Shown here piece by piece: positions 10,901-22,282 of a stretch of 64,000 nucleotides of DNA (position 1 is its first letter; every line of letters begins with the position of its first letter). A model generated the notes under the pieces. The model was not told where the DNA came from. It did not search any database and saw only the letters and a program-made list of their open reading frames with translations. Position numbers and translations under genes: made by a program. Origin of the DNA: Dimorphilus gyrociliatus (taxonomy: Eukaryota; Annelida; Polychaeta; Dinophilidae); the NCBI GenBank assembly GCA_904063045.1, contig CAJFCJ010000006.1, positions 2,408,946-2,472,945 on the forward strand, given 5' to 3'.

Positions 10901-12185
10901 TTTTACACTAGATATTAAACATGCACTAAGAGTTATATAAACATTTATCAATACCATAATATTATTGGCAGTCTTTTGGACGGGGACACAGAATTAGAGA
11001 AATATTTTATTATACAACATAGAGTAGGTAAATGTCTGGAGTCCTCAAGAAAAGAGTATGTCTAAATAGGTTTAAGGCTTTAGCTATAAAATAGGTTATG
11101 TATAACTATTCAATCAAATAACCGAATATATATTTTTTCAGTCCGACTACTAAGGGCCAACAGAGTCCCGAAACAAAGGGTAGAACTACTGAACAAACAC
11201 CATCTCCGGATAAGCAACCGAAAACATCATCGATTGCTCCTCCTCCTGAACAAGAAAAAAAAGAACAGGAGCCTTCCCAAAATACCCCAGTTGAGAAACC
11301 TAGCACCCCTCCTCCCCGAAGCGAAGCTTTTGAAGAATTTAAAAAGGGATTGGGTAGTGAAATCAACAGAATTCTTAGTGAAAATAAAGATATATTGGGA
11401 GCAAAGAAGAGAGCTTACACAACATTAGCTCGCCAGATTAACCTTACAAAATCAGAAATTGATAGCACTAAGTGTAAGTTGAATGACATGAGAGATGAAA
11501 GAGAAAGTCTTGGAAATCAAGTAGATCAAAATGGAGCACCTATTATATCAGAAGAAGAGTATAATGAGCTAAATAGACTTAAAGGGCTGAAAAATTCGTA
11601 CAAGACTGATTTTGAAGAACTAAAGAACCTGAAAACTGAAGTAGCTTATTGCCAGAAACAAGTTGATTTATGCAGACAAAAACTTATCCAGGGTCAGTAG
11701 CAAAACGTTGATAATTAACTGTATAATTAATGTTCTATGTTATCAGAATTTGATAATTGGTATGCCGAAAGTTTCCTACAACCTCAGGAAGATGTTAGCA
11801 GCGCCAAGGCAGGATTTGGCGCCAAAGTTGGAATACAAGCAAAAAAAGACGCTGAGGACGAACAAGAAAAATTTGATAGGTTACAGAAAGAAGTGCTCAT
11901 GAATGATCCTAATTCTGCGGCCTTTTATAATGCCAAAATGAGAGTAAATAGAAGGGTAAGTTTACTATTTTTCTGATAAATACCATACCACTTTCTCTGT
12001 TTAGTATATCATAAAAGAGATATTTAAGTATCAGCTATTGATAACATTTCCATGTTTATCTGGAACTTATTTCTCGTCAGAAAATCTACACTAGCGCGTC
12101 CAGTCAAGTTCAACAGCAAAAACCTGGAACACCTGTCAAGTATATAAGAAACAAGCCTCCAAATTTACTTCAAGTCCAGTATTGA
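7965..12185 (+). CDS. KIF9: Kinesin-9 family motor KIF9
   Basis: Fourteen exons (7965-8057, 8290-8458, 8522-8675, 8739-9099, 9167-9376, 9434-9511, 9613-9681, 10191-10295, 10403-10458, 10523-10637, 10712-10851, 11142-11692, 11747-11955, 12081-12185) sum to 804 residues; human KIF9 is about 790. The N-terminal motor has the P-loop GQTGAGKT (94-101), switch I NSSRSH and switch II DLAGSE. A Lys/Pro/Ser-rich linker follows. The C-terminal part carries the KIF9-specific region (SEINRIL, coiled coil, [33 protein letters not shown]), which sets it apart from KIF6. KIF9 acts in motile cilia and flagella, at the central apparatus. Its presence implies the animal builds motile cilia. Most introns are 50-80 bp. 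Confidence 0.94.
8262..8277. repeat. Short (AT)n tract in KIF9 intron 1
   Basis: Eight AT units a few bases upstream of the exon 2 acceptor, in the position of the pyrimidine tract. Confidence 0.6.
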
Positions 12186-12970
12186 ATAGAATATGTGCTC
12201 TCCTTGCGAACTTTTATGTGTAATGATCGAAGATTAAGCCTGTGAATACATAATAATCATTGTGTACTTTCTCGTTATAAATATGTAAAAAAAGCAATAC
12301 AACGAAAAATAGCATTATTTAGCATGAAATCTTCCCGATGTGAAGAAATTCACATCAGGGGTAAGTTCATGCACATATTAGATAGATTTTTAATCGATTA
12401 TACGTACCAAAAAGGCAACATTTTCCTTGAGAGACAATCTAACAAGTAGAGCCACGTGGTTCTAACATGTAAGGCACCATTATGATTCTAAAACAAAGAT
12501 GGAGGCTGATTGGCGGGAAATTTAAATCTGAAAACGAACAAGTCATGTATATATACTATTATTATATATGATTTTTTAAACCTGGACTAGACTTAATCTT
12601 CATAGTAAATCCAGTAAGAAGATTTAGAATTAATCTCATAATCAATTGGAAAGTAGGTAATATATAGACAAGCTAAGATTTAGTCCAAGGAAAATTTTTT
12701 ATTGTCAAAATAAGATCAAATTGTTTTGTCTTATAAGTATGTATCAACTATGGCATTCAGTTATTACTATATGACACAGAGAATGTGAAACCATATCCCT
12801 AAATTACATAGAAGGTGTTTATAGAATTACTAAATAGTATTCAAACTAAGAAATTATCACAGCAACAAAATCACATGTGTCAGTACAGAAACGACTAATT
12901 TTGTTTAAATTATGATATATTCGTTTAACCAGCAAAATTGATAGGACAAAACAAAAAAAGCCCAAAAAAC
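12186..12970. other. Convergent intergenic region with a strong hairpin
   Basis: Holds the 3' ends of KIF9 (+) and the TXNDC5-like gene (-). At 12337-12356 the sequence GATGTGAA-GAAA-TTCACATC forms a perfect 8-bp stem with a GAAA tetraloop; flanking CCC (12334-12336) and GGG (12358-12360) extend it if one A bulges. I see no open reading frame of note. A TTTATT (AATAAA on the minus strand) near 12698-12703 could serve the minus-strand gene. Confidence 0.5.
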
Positions 12971-15674
12971 CTAAAGTTCGTCATGGGGTAGTTTGTCCTG
13001 TACAAACTTAACGAGCTCTTCTAAATCTCTGCCTCCGTTATGTTCAGAGATTCGCTGACCGTTTTCAAAATAATACAAAGTTGGGAAGCCAGTGACCTAA
13101 TTAGCAAGTGATATTAAACATAAATCAAATTTACATTAAATGTATTACTTACTTCATGTTTATCGCATATTTCTCTATTTTTGGTACAATCGACTTCAGC
13201 AATTGAAATAATCTCATGCCCTGCAAATTTCTTGCCTAACTCTTCCCAAGCTGGGGCCATTCTTTTACAATGTCCACACCATGGAGCATAAAATTTAATG
13301 AAATAATGACCCTCACTGATAGAATCTTCAAAAGTATCTACAGTAAGAGTTTGGACGTACTCAACTTTCTTGTCTTCAACGGTTCCGTGTTTAGCGTCGT
13401 CTTTCTTTCCTCTCATTGAATTAACAAATTCTTTTAAATCTTCAAAATCTCTAGGACCTGAATATTTTTCTACATATTTTCCATCAGTCATCCACCAAAG
13501 AGTTGGATAACCGGAAACTTCTGGTTTTTTACATGCTTCGCTGTCGGTAGTGCAATCAACTTTACCAATAGTAACTGTATCATCGTCGTTGAAAGCTTCG
13601 CCTAATTTTTCCCAAGCTGGAGCAATGTTTTGGCAGTGAGGACACCAAGGAGCATAGAATTTGACGAAATGATGACCTGTGTTTGTTTCGGCAAAATTCT
13701 TTGTGGTATATACTTTAACGTTTGTTACTTCAGCCTAAAAGCGAAAATTTACTATAAAATTTATATAGATTCAGTAGTTCTAAACTTACGGGAACTGTTT
13801 CTTCTTGAGATTCGCTGGCTTTTATTTCTGAATTTGTAGTTTTTGCCACGAATTCCTTAAATGCATCAATATTTCTAGCTCCAGAATATTTTTCAACCTA
13901 TATAAAACATGTTTTAAACTGTCTGTGAGTATTTTAAAATGAGTTACCATTCTTCCATTGGAGAAAAACAAAAGGGTTGGATAACCTTTAATTTCATTAC
14001 TTCCGCAAATGGCTTGATGTTGAGTGCAATCAACCTATGAAAAATAGATTTAAATTACGTTTAAAAAAAACTTTATAAAAACTATTTTATATACCTCGGC
14101 AACTGATACAGATCTATCTTCGTATAAACCAGCCAATTGCTCCCAATCTTTGACCATATTTTTGCAGTGAGGACACCAAGGAGCAAAAAATTTCACAAAG
14201 TGGTGACCAGTTTGAATTGCCGCATCAAAGTTATCATTTGTGTATAACTTAACACCATTTGATGTTTCAATATTTTGATTCTCGGCAGGTTTTTCAGTTG
14301 CGCCGGTATCTCCCTAAGAAATAAATTGTTTATGTTATCAATCCTTAACAAGTTTGTAAAGAAAACAATACCAATTTTGCTTGAATATATTGGTCAAAAT
14401 CGGAAAATCCTCGTCCACCGAAATATTCATCACCTTCAGAGCTTGATGGTTCGAAATATTTGATCCTGAAAAAAAAAGATTAATCAGAAATAGCTACAAT
14501 AGTAAAAAATGAGACAAACGTTGGATAGCCGTTAACTCCTTGCTCAGAGCAAATATCTGTGTGCTGTGTGCAATCAATCATGGCAATTGTTGCTTGTTTG
14601 GAACCTTCATTTTCGTTGTATTTTTCGCTCAGTTCCTCATATGCTGGCATGGTTCTCTTGCAATGACCACACCTAAATAGAATTTACAAGAAAAATTATA
14701 CTAAGTAATTCAAGAATACATAAATTTAACATGAAAACTACATGACCATAGTTATAGTTAAACGAGTCAATAAATTAAATTTTAATAAGACAAGATAAAT
14801 TTATATAAAGAGAGAATACTTTTTTCTTTGTCTAATTAGTTCTATTTATCTTTTTATCTGAGAATTTATCGCTAATAAAGATATTTCAGTTTCTAGTTGA
14901 CGTTGAGGAATTCTAGGAAATACATTTTCAAAGTTAAGCTATACAGGAGAATATCTATTACAAAGGGTATTCAGTGCTTTTCACTGGAGTATACTATTCA
15001 TCATTTTCCACTAAATGATTGAATGTTCATTTGTGTATAGACAAAAAAAATTAGGGACAATCGTTATTCAAATATTGAATATCAGCAAGTTGGAAGAGTA
15101 ACGAAGCAGCATTGAACGTTTACAATCAAGTTGCAACAAGATTTCAGCCCTTGGAAACGGTTCAATAAGAGTATAACTAATCGATAAACAAGTCTTTTGT
15201 GTGCGACTGGAAGCGTACCTCAGTTTGTACACGTACCAACTGGATATAGAATAAGTTTATTATTGAGAAAAAATGAAGTGTAGAAGGAACTTCGAACTTA
15301 AATCACTAAATTTGTTTTTTGTACTTGATATTTTCAAACTATACACTCATAATGTTCAACATCACATGTTTTGCAAGCAAGAATGCTGAAACATTTCATC
15401 TCTTGTTTCTTAAAACTTTAAAAATATATAAAGTACAACTATTTCCCACTCCAATTAAGCAACTTGCTAAAGCTGTTACTCTACAAAGAAAATTTGGAAG
15501 ACACATTAGTACACGTGTAAAGTTTACTTACCAAGGGGCATAAAACAAAACGAAATGTGGATTTTTTGTAACTGCATCCTTAAATTCTGTAGTGCTGTAT
15601 TTCTTTACATATTTAATATCGTGATCAGCAAATGTCAAAGCTAATAAACCAGCCAAAAAGAGTAGACAATTCAT
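12971..15674 (-). CDS. TXNDC5: Four-thioredoxin-domain protein disulfide isomerase, TXNDC5/ERp46-like
   Basis: Eight minus-strand exons (15674-15532, 14672-14520, 14465-14372, 14313-14095, 14034-13948, 13897-13790, 13734-13153, 13096-12971) give 503 residues. A signal peptide of about 16 residues and a C-terminal HDEL (500-503) place it in the ER lumen. Four thioredoxin domains carry active sites CGHC (49-52), CPHC (177-180), CPHC (299-302) and CGHC (421-424), each after APW. Each domain also has the cis-proline segment (GYPT or GFPT). There is no b' substrate-binding non-catalytic domain, so it is of the ERp46 type, which rapidly introduces disulfides, rather than classical PDI. Human TXNDC5 has three domains. 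Intron 1 is 859 bp; the others are about 50-60 bp. It is head to head with RPLP1. Confidence 0.9.
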
Positions 15675-15993
15675 TTTGCAACCGGCAAGTTAGGAATTCT
15701 GTTGAAAATGTTGTCTGCAAACGACTTATTTTTCGTATTAAACGACAAAAATTCTTAAATTAATATTATTTTTATAAAATAAGAATATTATTAAAACAGT
15801 AAAAGAAAATTTTTCAAAATATATTAAATACGAAAATGCGACGACCGCCGGAAACGCGTTGACAGCTTCCTTTTCCGATATCCATTTTGGAAGTGTATTG
15901 TTCTCGTAAGAGCTAAGGCCAAAATCGGCGACTTACACAGATTTACTTATTAATCGTTAAGTTACAGCAACAAAAAACGAAAGATTAACAGTT
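15675..15993. promoter_or_regulatory. Bidirectional promoter of TXNDC5-like gene and RPLP1
   Basis: A 319-bp divergent spacer. On the plus strand a pyrimidine tract CTTCCTTTTCC near 15866-15876 looks like a 5'TOP start for the ribosomal P1 mRNA. The central part (about 15838-15870) is locally GC-richer. Confidence 0.45.
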
Positions 15994-16630
15994 ATGGCTT
16001 CTAATAACGAACTTGCGTGTGTATATGCCTCTTTAATCTTGGCTGATGATGGTGTTACTATCACGGTATATTCACGTGTTAAGCTACCTGACAAAATTGT
16101 TTAATTATTTCATTTTTCTTCAGGCTGATAAGATCCAGGCTGTTTTGAAAGCCGCTGGTGTCTCTGTCGAACCCATTTGGATCAACTTGTTTGCTAAAGC
16201 TCTAGGAGATTTGGACATCAAAGAATTAGTAGCTAAAGTTGGAAGTTCAGCCGGTTCTGCCCCTGCTGCTGCTGCCCCAGCTGCTGCTAGTGGTGCTGAC
16301 GCTGGAGCTGCCGGTAAGAAAACACTTTAAAAACCTTGCTTTATTCACATTTTATGTTTTCTATAGAATCCAAAAAGGAAGAGAAAAAGGAAGAGTCCGA
16401 AAGTGAAGATGATGATATGGGATTCGGTAAGCATTGGTTTTAGTAATAATCTGAAGTATATTCTAAACCTTATTTAAATCATGATGATCGCATAGTTCAG
16501 CTGATACACCATGCAGAATCATTGCATATGTCTTTCGCTCCTAGCTGATATCGTCTTAGATTTATTTAAGAATGTTTGCTCTTTACCCATAACTAACTCA
16601 CTTTTTCTCTGTACAGGTTTATTCGAATAG
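15994..16630 (+). CDS. RPLP1: Large ribosomal subunit acidic stalk protein P1
   Basis: Four exons, 15994-16065, 16124-16313, 16367-16426 and 16617-16630, give 111 residues, the normal P1 length. The N-terminal dimerisation helices ([15 protein letters not shown], then WINLFAKAL) are followed by an Ala-rich hinge and the conserved acidic tail ending [13 protein letters not shown]. The usual end is GFGLFD; here Asp is replaced by Glu. P1 pairs with P2 on uL10 and recruits elongation factors. The final exon encodes only the last few residues. AATAAA follows at 16681-16686. Confidence 0.97.
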
Positions 16631-16680
16631 AGCTCAAAGCCCCAGGGGATAATTCAAATTCAATACATGTGTTTTTGAAG

Positions 16681-16686
16681 AATAAA
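16681..16686 (+). terminator. Poly(A) signal of RPLP1
   Basis: AATAAA 51 bases after the stop codon of the P1 gene and before the next plus-strand gene. Confidence 0.65.
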
Positions 16687-16899
16687 ATTGCGTTGTTTTT
16701 TAATAAAATTTAGGTACACTATTCACACACTGTAGGTTACACTTGTTTATCGAGAGATCGCTAGACGGCAGCATAATAGAATACTGCACCATCACGTGGT
16801 AAATCAAAAAGCCTCAGACTTCTCGAACTAAGATATTACTGCCCTAGTAACAAAGTTTTATAGGCTAATTTAAATGAACTTGAGGCAAAAGCATAATTA

Positions 16900-17752
16900 A
16901 TGTCTAAGTACAAAAAGAAGCACGAGGATAGGCCCAGAAGGGCTACAAGTAACATCTTTGCGATGCTATCGGAGCGTCAGAGAAATGATCTTATGGTTCG
17001 TATAAAAATACTGCAGTTTGATCTTTGTTCACTTACTCACTGGAAATGCTAGCTCGTATCTCGAACCAACCATAGCCTTGCGTAGGAAGCAGACTAGTCC
17101 AGATATCATTTCATAATTCGATGATTAGCATATTTATACAAAACTCGACTACTGAAATGTTGGAATAGATTTCTAATTAATAAATATGAAAGCAAAAATG
17201 AAGACAGCGAATATCAGATAGAAATAGTAATTCCAATTAGTGAAGGTAGAGTACCATTTCTTTAACTTTACCAACAGGATGCTTTTAAACTGATTGATCA
17301 CCATAAAGATGATGTCATAGATGAATTGGATCTAGAATTTATGTTGAAGTCTATAGGAAAGTCTGATGCCAAGGAAGTAGCTGCAGAAATGATGAAAGAA
17401 GTTCCAGGAGGAGGACCTATAAATAGGATTGTTTTTTTAACATTGTTTGGTGAAAGGCTGAAAGATGTTGATCCCGAAGAGGTCATTTTAAATGCCTTTC
17501 AATGCTTAGATGAAGACAATACAGGTAAACTCAGTGCGTCTGTAATATCTTACTATTCTGATAATGTTTATCATAGGCGAAATTTCTACTGAAAGGCTTC
17601 ATCAATTAATGACGACTCAAGGGGATAGATGGAAAAATGAAAATGTGGAAGAATTATTTAGTAAAGCTCCTATACAGTCTCAGCAATTTCAGTATAAAAA
17701 ATTTGTTCAAGAGTTGAAGTATGGAAAAAAAGAGTCTGACGATGAAACATAA
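16900..17752 (+). CDS. Myosin regulatory light chain, divergent
   Basis: Three exons, 16900-16995, 17278-17524 and 17577-17752 (519 nt), give 172 residues, the usual size. The N-terminus keeps the kinase target region RPRRATSNIFAM with the phosphorylatable pair T16/S17, as in non-muscle and smooth-muscle RLC. The first EF-hand loop (39-50, DHHKDDVIDELD) keeps acidic positions 1, 5, 9 and 12 but has His in place of Asn/Asp at position 3 and Asp in place of the usual Gly at position 6. The remainder (GPINRIVFLTLFGERL, DPEEVILNAFQCLD, GDRWKNENVEELF) matches the RLC core but with many substitutions. It would bind the neck of myosin II. It may be a specialised paralogue rather than the main RLC. 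Confidence 0.88.
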
Positions 17753-18051
17753 AAGTTTCTTTCTTGAATTAATACAATTTTCCGCAAAATATTTCAGTTT
17801 GAAAAATTAAATAAATAAACAAATCAGATACTTTAAATTGAAAATATTTTCAACCATTTTTCATATATACAAGCAGTTATGCAAGCGTCTTAAATCCTTA
17901 CTCATCGATATAAGCTTCAGCATTCAAATATTCGCGCATTTTCCGGACATCGTTTTTCTAAGAAAAAGTCTATGGAATTGAATTGCTTGACGCATTTGTT
18001 TGATATTTCGTAATATTAATTTTGGTATCAAGCTTAAAACCTGTTCATAAA

Positions 18052-19653
18052 ATGACTGGCGGAAAAGTTTGTCAGTTTTTTTTACAAGGAAAGTGCAAGT
18101 ATGGCGATAACTGTTGGAATGTCCACTCAAACCAAGGTAAGTCGCCTTGAGCGATGATAGATGTAGATTATTGCTTTTCTCATAACATTCTAGGCGGACC
18201 CTTCGGAGGAAAATCAAATAATCAAGGTCCATTTGGAGGTAAACAGAATAATGTATTTGGTGGTGGTGGCTTTGGAAATAAAAATAATAATCCTTTTAAT
18301 CGGAATCAATCGAAGCAAGTTCAGACAATTAAAGATATGTCAACCCCTGAAATCATGTTTGTTTCTGTAATTAAATCTTAACAGAATAATAAATAATTTA
18401 TCAACTGCAGTGATCACGTAAAATCTGAAATGAATACTTGGGAACAGAGTAAAATGTGGCCTTTTTCTTGTTTTTCAATTAGCAAGGATCTCCCTACTTT
18501 TCCAGGTTAAGAACATTTTCAATATACCTATCTTTTGTTGTATTATAATTAATATTTATTTATTTTCCTAATAATTTGCAAATGTGTTTGTTTGATATCA
18601 GAACTGAATGATATGTCTCCCGAAGAGTTACGGGCTGAGGCGTACGAAGCTCAAGCTACTAATAGCTTTCCTGCTTATGTAAGTGAATGTAAATGTAAAA
18701 AGAAGAAATATTTATATTCTAATTATATACCTTTTTAAATCTAGCAACAAAAATTCAGCACATTGGCTGCAGAATTTACAAAGAAAAGGAACCAGCTAAA
18801 AAATCCAGATCACATGGTCAAACAAAATTTGGTAAGAGTAAAATAAACCAGTGTTAATTGCTTTTGATTTAATTGTCTTAATTCAGACCAAAGTCATAGA
18901 AAGTCAATTACAAAGTTAGTAGCAATTGATTAGTAGTTGTCATAATATAGAATTTATTTTGATACTTTTGTAGCTTTAAATAACTCAAGCCAGTCATCAG
19001 GAGGAAGCAATATTTTTGGACAAACAGTTTTTGGTCAAACGTCGATGCAAAATCAGCAAAATGCTAGTTCTACTTTATTTGGGAAGCCAGCTCCTAGTAC
19101 AGGGGGTTTTGGTCAACCAGCTCCAAGTACAGGAGGGTTTGGTCAGCCAGCTCCTAATACAGGAGGTTTTGGTCAACCAGCTAATTCATTCCTGAAGCCT
19201 GCAGCAGCTTCAGGAGGATTCGGTCAACCTTCTTCTTTCGGATCTCTAAATCCTACACCTGCTCAGTCTACCATTGGATTTCAAACACCTGGCAAAACTT
19301 TTGGCTCAAGTCCTCAGCAACCAGTCCAACCGCTTCAACCAGCAGCTCCACTTCAACAAACTCCTCCAACAAATCTATCTTTTGGTGGTATGAATCAAGC
19401 TGCACAAAATCCGATTGCTCAAAATCCAATTGCGCAAAGTCAGCCTGCACAAAATACAGCTCTGCCCAATTCTTCCTCCACAGAAAACGAAGATCCATTA
19501 TATTCGAAATTATCTGCTCTGAATCCAGACGAACTCCGACAATTTCAAGCTTCAGAATTTAGTTTAGATAGCTTACCACTAAAGCCACCTCCTAAAGAAT
19601 TATGTACACAGGTTCAAATATCCAGTAAACCAGCTTTTAGTTTATTTTCATAA
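18052..19653 (+). CDS. NUP42: Nucleoporin NUP42 (NUPL2, CG1-type)
   Basis: Seven exons (18052-18136, 18194-18356, 18411-18505, 18602-18678, 18745-18831, 18887-18914, 18974-19653) give 404 residues. The N-terminus is a CCCH zinc finger, C7-x7-C15-x5-C21-x3-H25. A Gly/Phe/Asn-rich stretch follows, then a helical region with [10 protein letters not shown]. The last exon is an FG-repeat domain with near-identical [18 protein letters not shown] units. The C-terminus ([25 protein letters not shown]) matches the GLE1-binding end of vertebrate NUP42. The protein sits on the cytoplasmic face of the pore and helps GLE1/DDX19 release exported mRNA. The zinc finger plus GLE1-binding tail make the assignment strong. 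Confidence 0.93.
19059..19196 (+). repeat. In-frame tandem repeat of the NUP42 FG domain
   Basis: About three to four copies of a 33-bp unit encoding [10 protein letters not shown], differing by only a few silent bases, inside the last exon of NUP42. This suggests recent tandem expansion. Confidence 0.75.
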
Positions 19654-19990
19654 AATCTTATAAATTTTAAATTGCTAAGTGTTTTGTTTTTGTTCTTCAA
19701 CATGTAAAGTTAGTTTATCTGAACTTACTTGAATATTGTGTTTTTAAGATTAAAAGTACATTTTTAACAGTTGATATTATGCTTTCGAGTAAAATGTTAA
19801 TTAATTAATATACTTATTTGTTATTTCAAAAAATATTGCAGGAATAATGAGTTATTCAAAAATAGAAATAGAATGTCGGAATAAACTGGTTGATAAATAT
19901 GAATGTTTTATCACGCAAAGATAATTACTATGAACTTGTGAGCTCGATTTAATTTTTTCAGTATACGCCCCTATCCTCTAATTTGAGGAT

Positions 19991-22076
19991 ATGGCTGGAG
20001 AAATATTTAGGGTGGGTTGCTACCCATGGTATTGTCTAATACTATTATTTCTTGCGTTTTTATTAAATCAGATGAATAGGTAAATTTCATTAATGAGAAA
20101 GTTTTGTTTTTATTGACAATTTTTACTACTAAAGATTCTTACTTCCTGTTGTTTCAAAACCTCTTGCTCAGGAAATTAAGTATGGAAGTAAGGGATGTAT
20201 GAGTAATTCAACGTTAAAGTTACCAAGCGATGACTTTTGTTCAAAAATAGAAAACAAAACTGAGTGTATCTACAAACAAATTAACGGAAGCGAAAGCTAT
20301 GTTTGTGAATGGGGATACACGGGACAAGGTGTGCAGTATGAAATTGTTGCTGGAACTGCTTTTATAGTGATTTACACTTTTGCGGGAATACCTCTGGGCA
20401 GCTTAGCAGATAGATACAATCGGAAAATTATCTTGTCTATAGCCATTTTTGTTTGGTCAGTTGCTACGGTATTGACTGGTGTGATTCGAAAATATTGGCA
20501 ATTGGTTCTACTCCGATTTCTTTTGGGTATAGGGGAAGCAGGCTGCACACCATTTGCAATATCAATAATTTCGGATTACTTTCATACTAATGTTAGAGGT
20601 ACAGCTATAGGAGTATACAATTGGGGTTTGTACATGGGCTACTCTCTGGCATTTACTCTGGGAGACTTTATTGTTGATTTGAATATAAATGGTCAGGGAT
20701 GGCGTTGGGTCTTCATATTAGGAGGTCTACCGGGTGTTGTTTTGTCTGGTATCATTTTATTAAGTTTAAAAGAACCAAAGAGAGGCGATTCAAATTCTAA
20801 TTCTTCCCAAACAAGTGATGAACAAAGTTATGATGAATTGGATAATGAAGATGAGCCTTTGCTTGCCGCTGCAGTATGCAAAGAGGATGGACATATTGTT
20901 ACTATTAATGAAAATAAAAGATTTTCACAATTTCTGTCAGCAGTCAAAGTATTCTTAAGACCTTCGCTTTTACTCCTTCTTCTTGCCGGCTCAATTAGAA
21001 ATTCTGGCGGTTACGTTTGGGCTTTCAATACTCAACCATTCTTTGAAAGTCTGGGACAAACAAGAAAACAGATTGGTACTTTTATGTCTTGGATACCACT
21101 TGTTGGTGGTAGTTTAGGTGTACTTTTCGGTGGTTTATTATCTGATTTGGTTGTTAAACGATATGGAACATATATGAGACTTGCAGTGTTAATTGTATCC
21201 CAAATACTCGCAGCGCCATTTGCTGCAGGAGCTCTCTGGCTCCATACTCCTTTAGCATACTTTAGCTTGATTCCAAGTAATGTTATTGGTGAAATATTTG
21301 TAAGTGTAGCTCTGGTGGTCGTCGTTGAATTGGTACCAAGCAATTTAAGGTCATTATCGGTTGCCATATACCTCTTCGTAATAACGAATATTGGTGGGAA
21401 TGCACCCCTTCTCGTTCCTGTCGTTCAGAAGGCCCTTGAGAAAAGTTTTGATAAGATTTTAGCACTAAGAAGTAAGATTTGTTTTTTTTTATACAGTTTT
21501 TAACGTTTTCATTTTATGTTATTTATAAGAAAATTAATTAAATTAAGACAATTTTTTTCTTCTGTCTTGTTCTAATTTTTAGTCACGCTGACAATACTAG
21601 TTTCGGGTTGTGGATTTGTAGCTGGCTTAGGTGTAATCGTCTCGTTTATCTTTTTAAGAAAAGAGTTGATTGCGCGAGGAGAACTCTCGGTCCAATATAT
21701 AGTACGTATATAAGATATACCAAGTATTGTTATTTTGTTATAAGATTAAGGATATCTTTTGTTTTTTTTTTATAAATTATAACAAATCGATTATATATTT
21801 ATAATTTCTATTTATAACTATTTTATCTATTATCTAATTTAATTGTTTCTCTTTGACAAAATTCGTCTTTTTTAAATAAGGGTTAAGAGCATATATAGTT
21901 TTTTTTACATTCTATTACAAATACCTTTTTTATTTGTCTTTACAGTAACCTTAACGCTACTCTTCCCTGGCGTTTACGTGCTAGGAAGTATATTTTTTCT
22001 ATTAACGTGTCTTGTTATGAGGAGAGAGGTCATTAAAAGAAGAGGAAACGACGAAAGCGAGGTTAATTCCACTTGA
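19991..22076 (+). CDS. Spinster-like MFS transporter with two alternative last exons
   Basis: Exons 19991-20079 and 20135-21471 encode the first 11 helices of a 12-helix major facilitator protein. The MFS motif A is GSLADRYNRK, and LRFLLGIGEAGCTPFAISII is the helix 4-5 motif shared with spinster-type lipid carriers. An extracellular loop after helix 1 is Cys-rich and carries several N-glycosylation sites. Exon 2 ends in phase 1 and can join either of two exons in the same phase: 3A (21583-21713) or 3B (21946-22076). Each is exactly 131 coding nt, begins with I-T-L-T, encodes a twelfth helix and a basic RKELI/RREVI segment, and ends with its own stop, so both isoforms are 518 residues. The substrate is unknown; spinster relatives move sphingosine-1-phosphate or lysophospholipids. 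The coordinates given cover both ends. Confidence 0.85.
21583..21713 (+). other. Alternative terminal exon 3A of the MFS gene
   Basis: Follows TTTTTAG, phase 1. It encodes a helix beginning ITLTILVSGCGFVAGLG, then FLRKELIARG and the stop TAA at 21711-21713. No AATAAA is seen between 3A and 3B, so polyadenylation after 3A would need a variant signal. A possible in-phase donor at 21706 (C|GTATAT) could instead join 3A to 3B and add a thirteenth hydrophobic segment. Confidence 0.7.
21946..22076 (+). other. Alternative terminal exon 3B of the MFS gene
   Basis: Follows CTTTACAG, phase 1. It encodes ITLTLLFPGVYVLGSIFFLL, then VMRREVIKRRG and the stop TGA at 22074-22076. It is the same length as 3A and similar along its whole length, as expected of a duplicated exon. 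Confidence 0.75.
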
Positions 22077-22282
22077 ATCGTTTGATTTGAAAAAAAAAGA
22101 ATACTTGAAATACTTCAGGAATTACATATCTTTGGACATTTATTCTTTATTAACGGCTTATAAATTGTTTTTTAAGGCAAAAATTGAAAAGAAAACGTTA
22201 CGATTTGTAAGCCTATTGATTTAATATTTTAATTATAATCAAGGCGCAGCGCCATTTTAAAGACATATTTTTCAATAAAAAA

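Noticed and set aside
20951-21367. Minus-strand frame of 111 codons across the MFS exon
   Set aside because: Antisense shadow of a long coding exon; the plus frame has membrane helices and MFS motifs.
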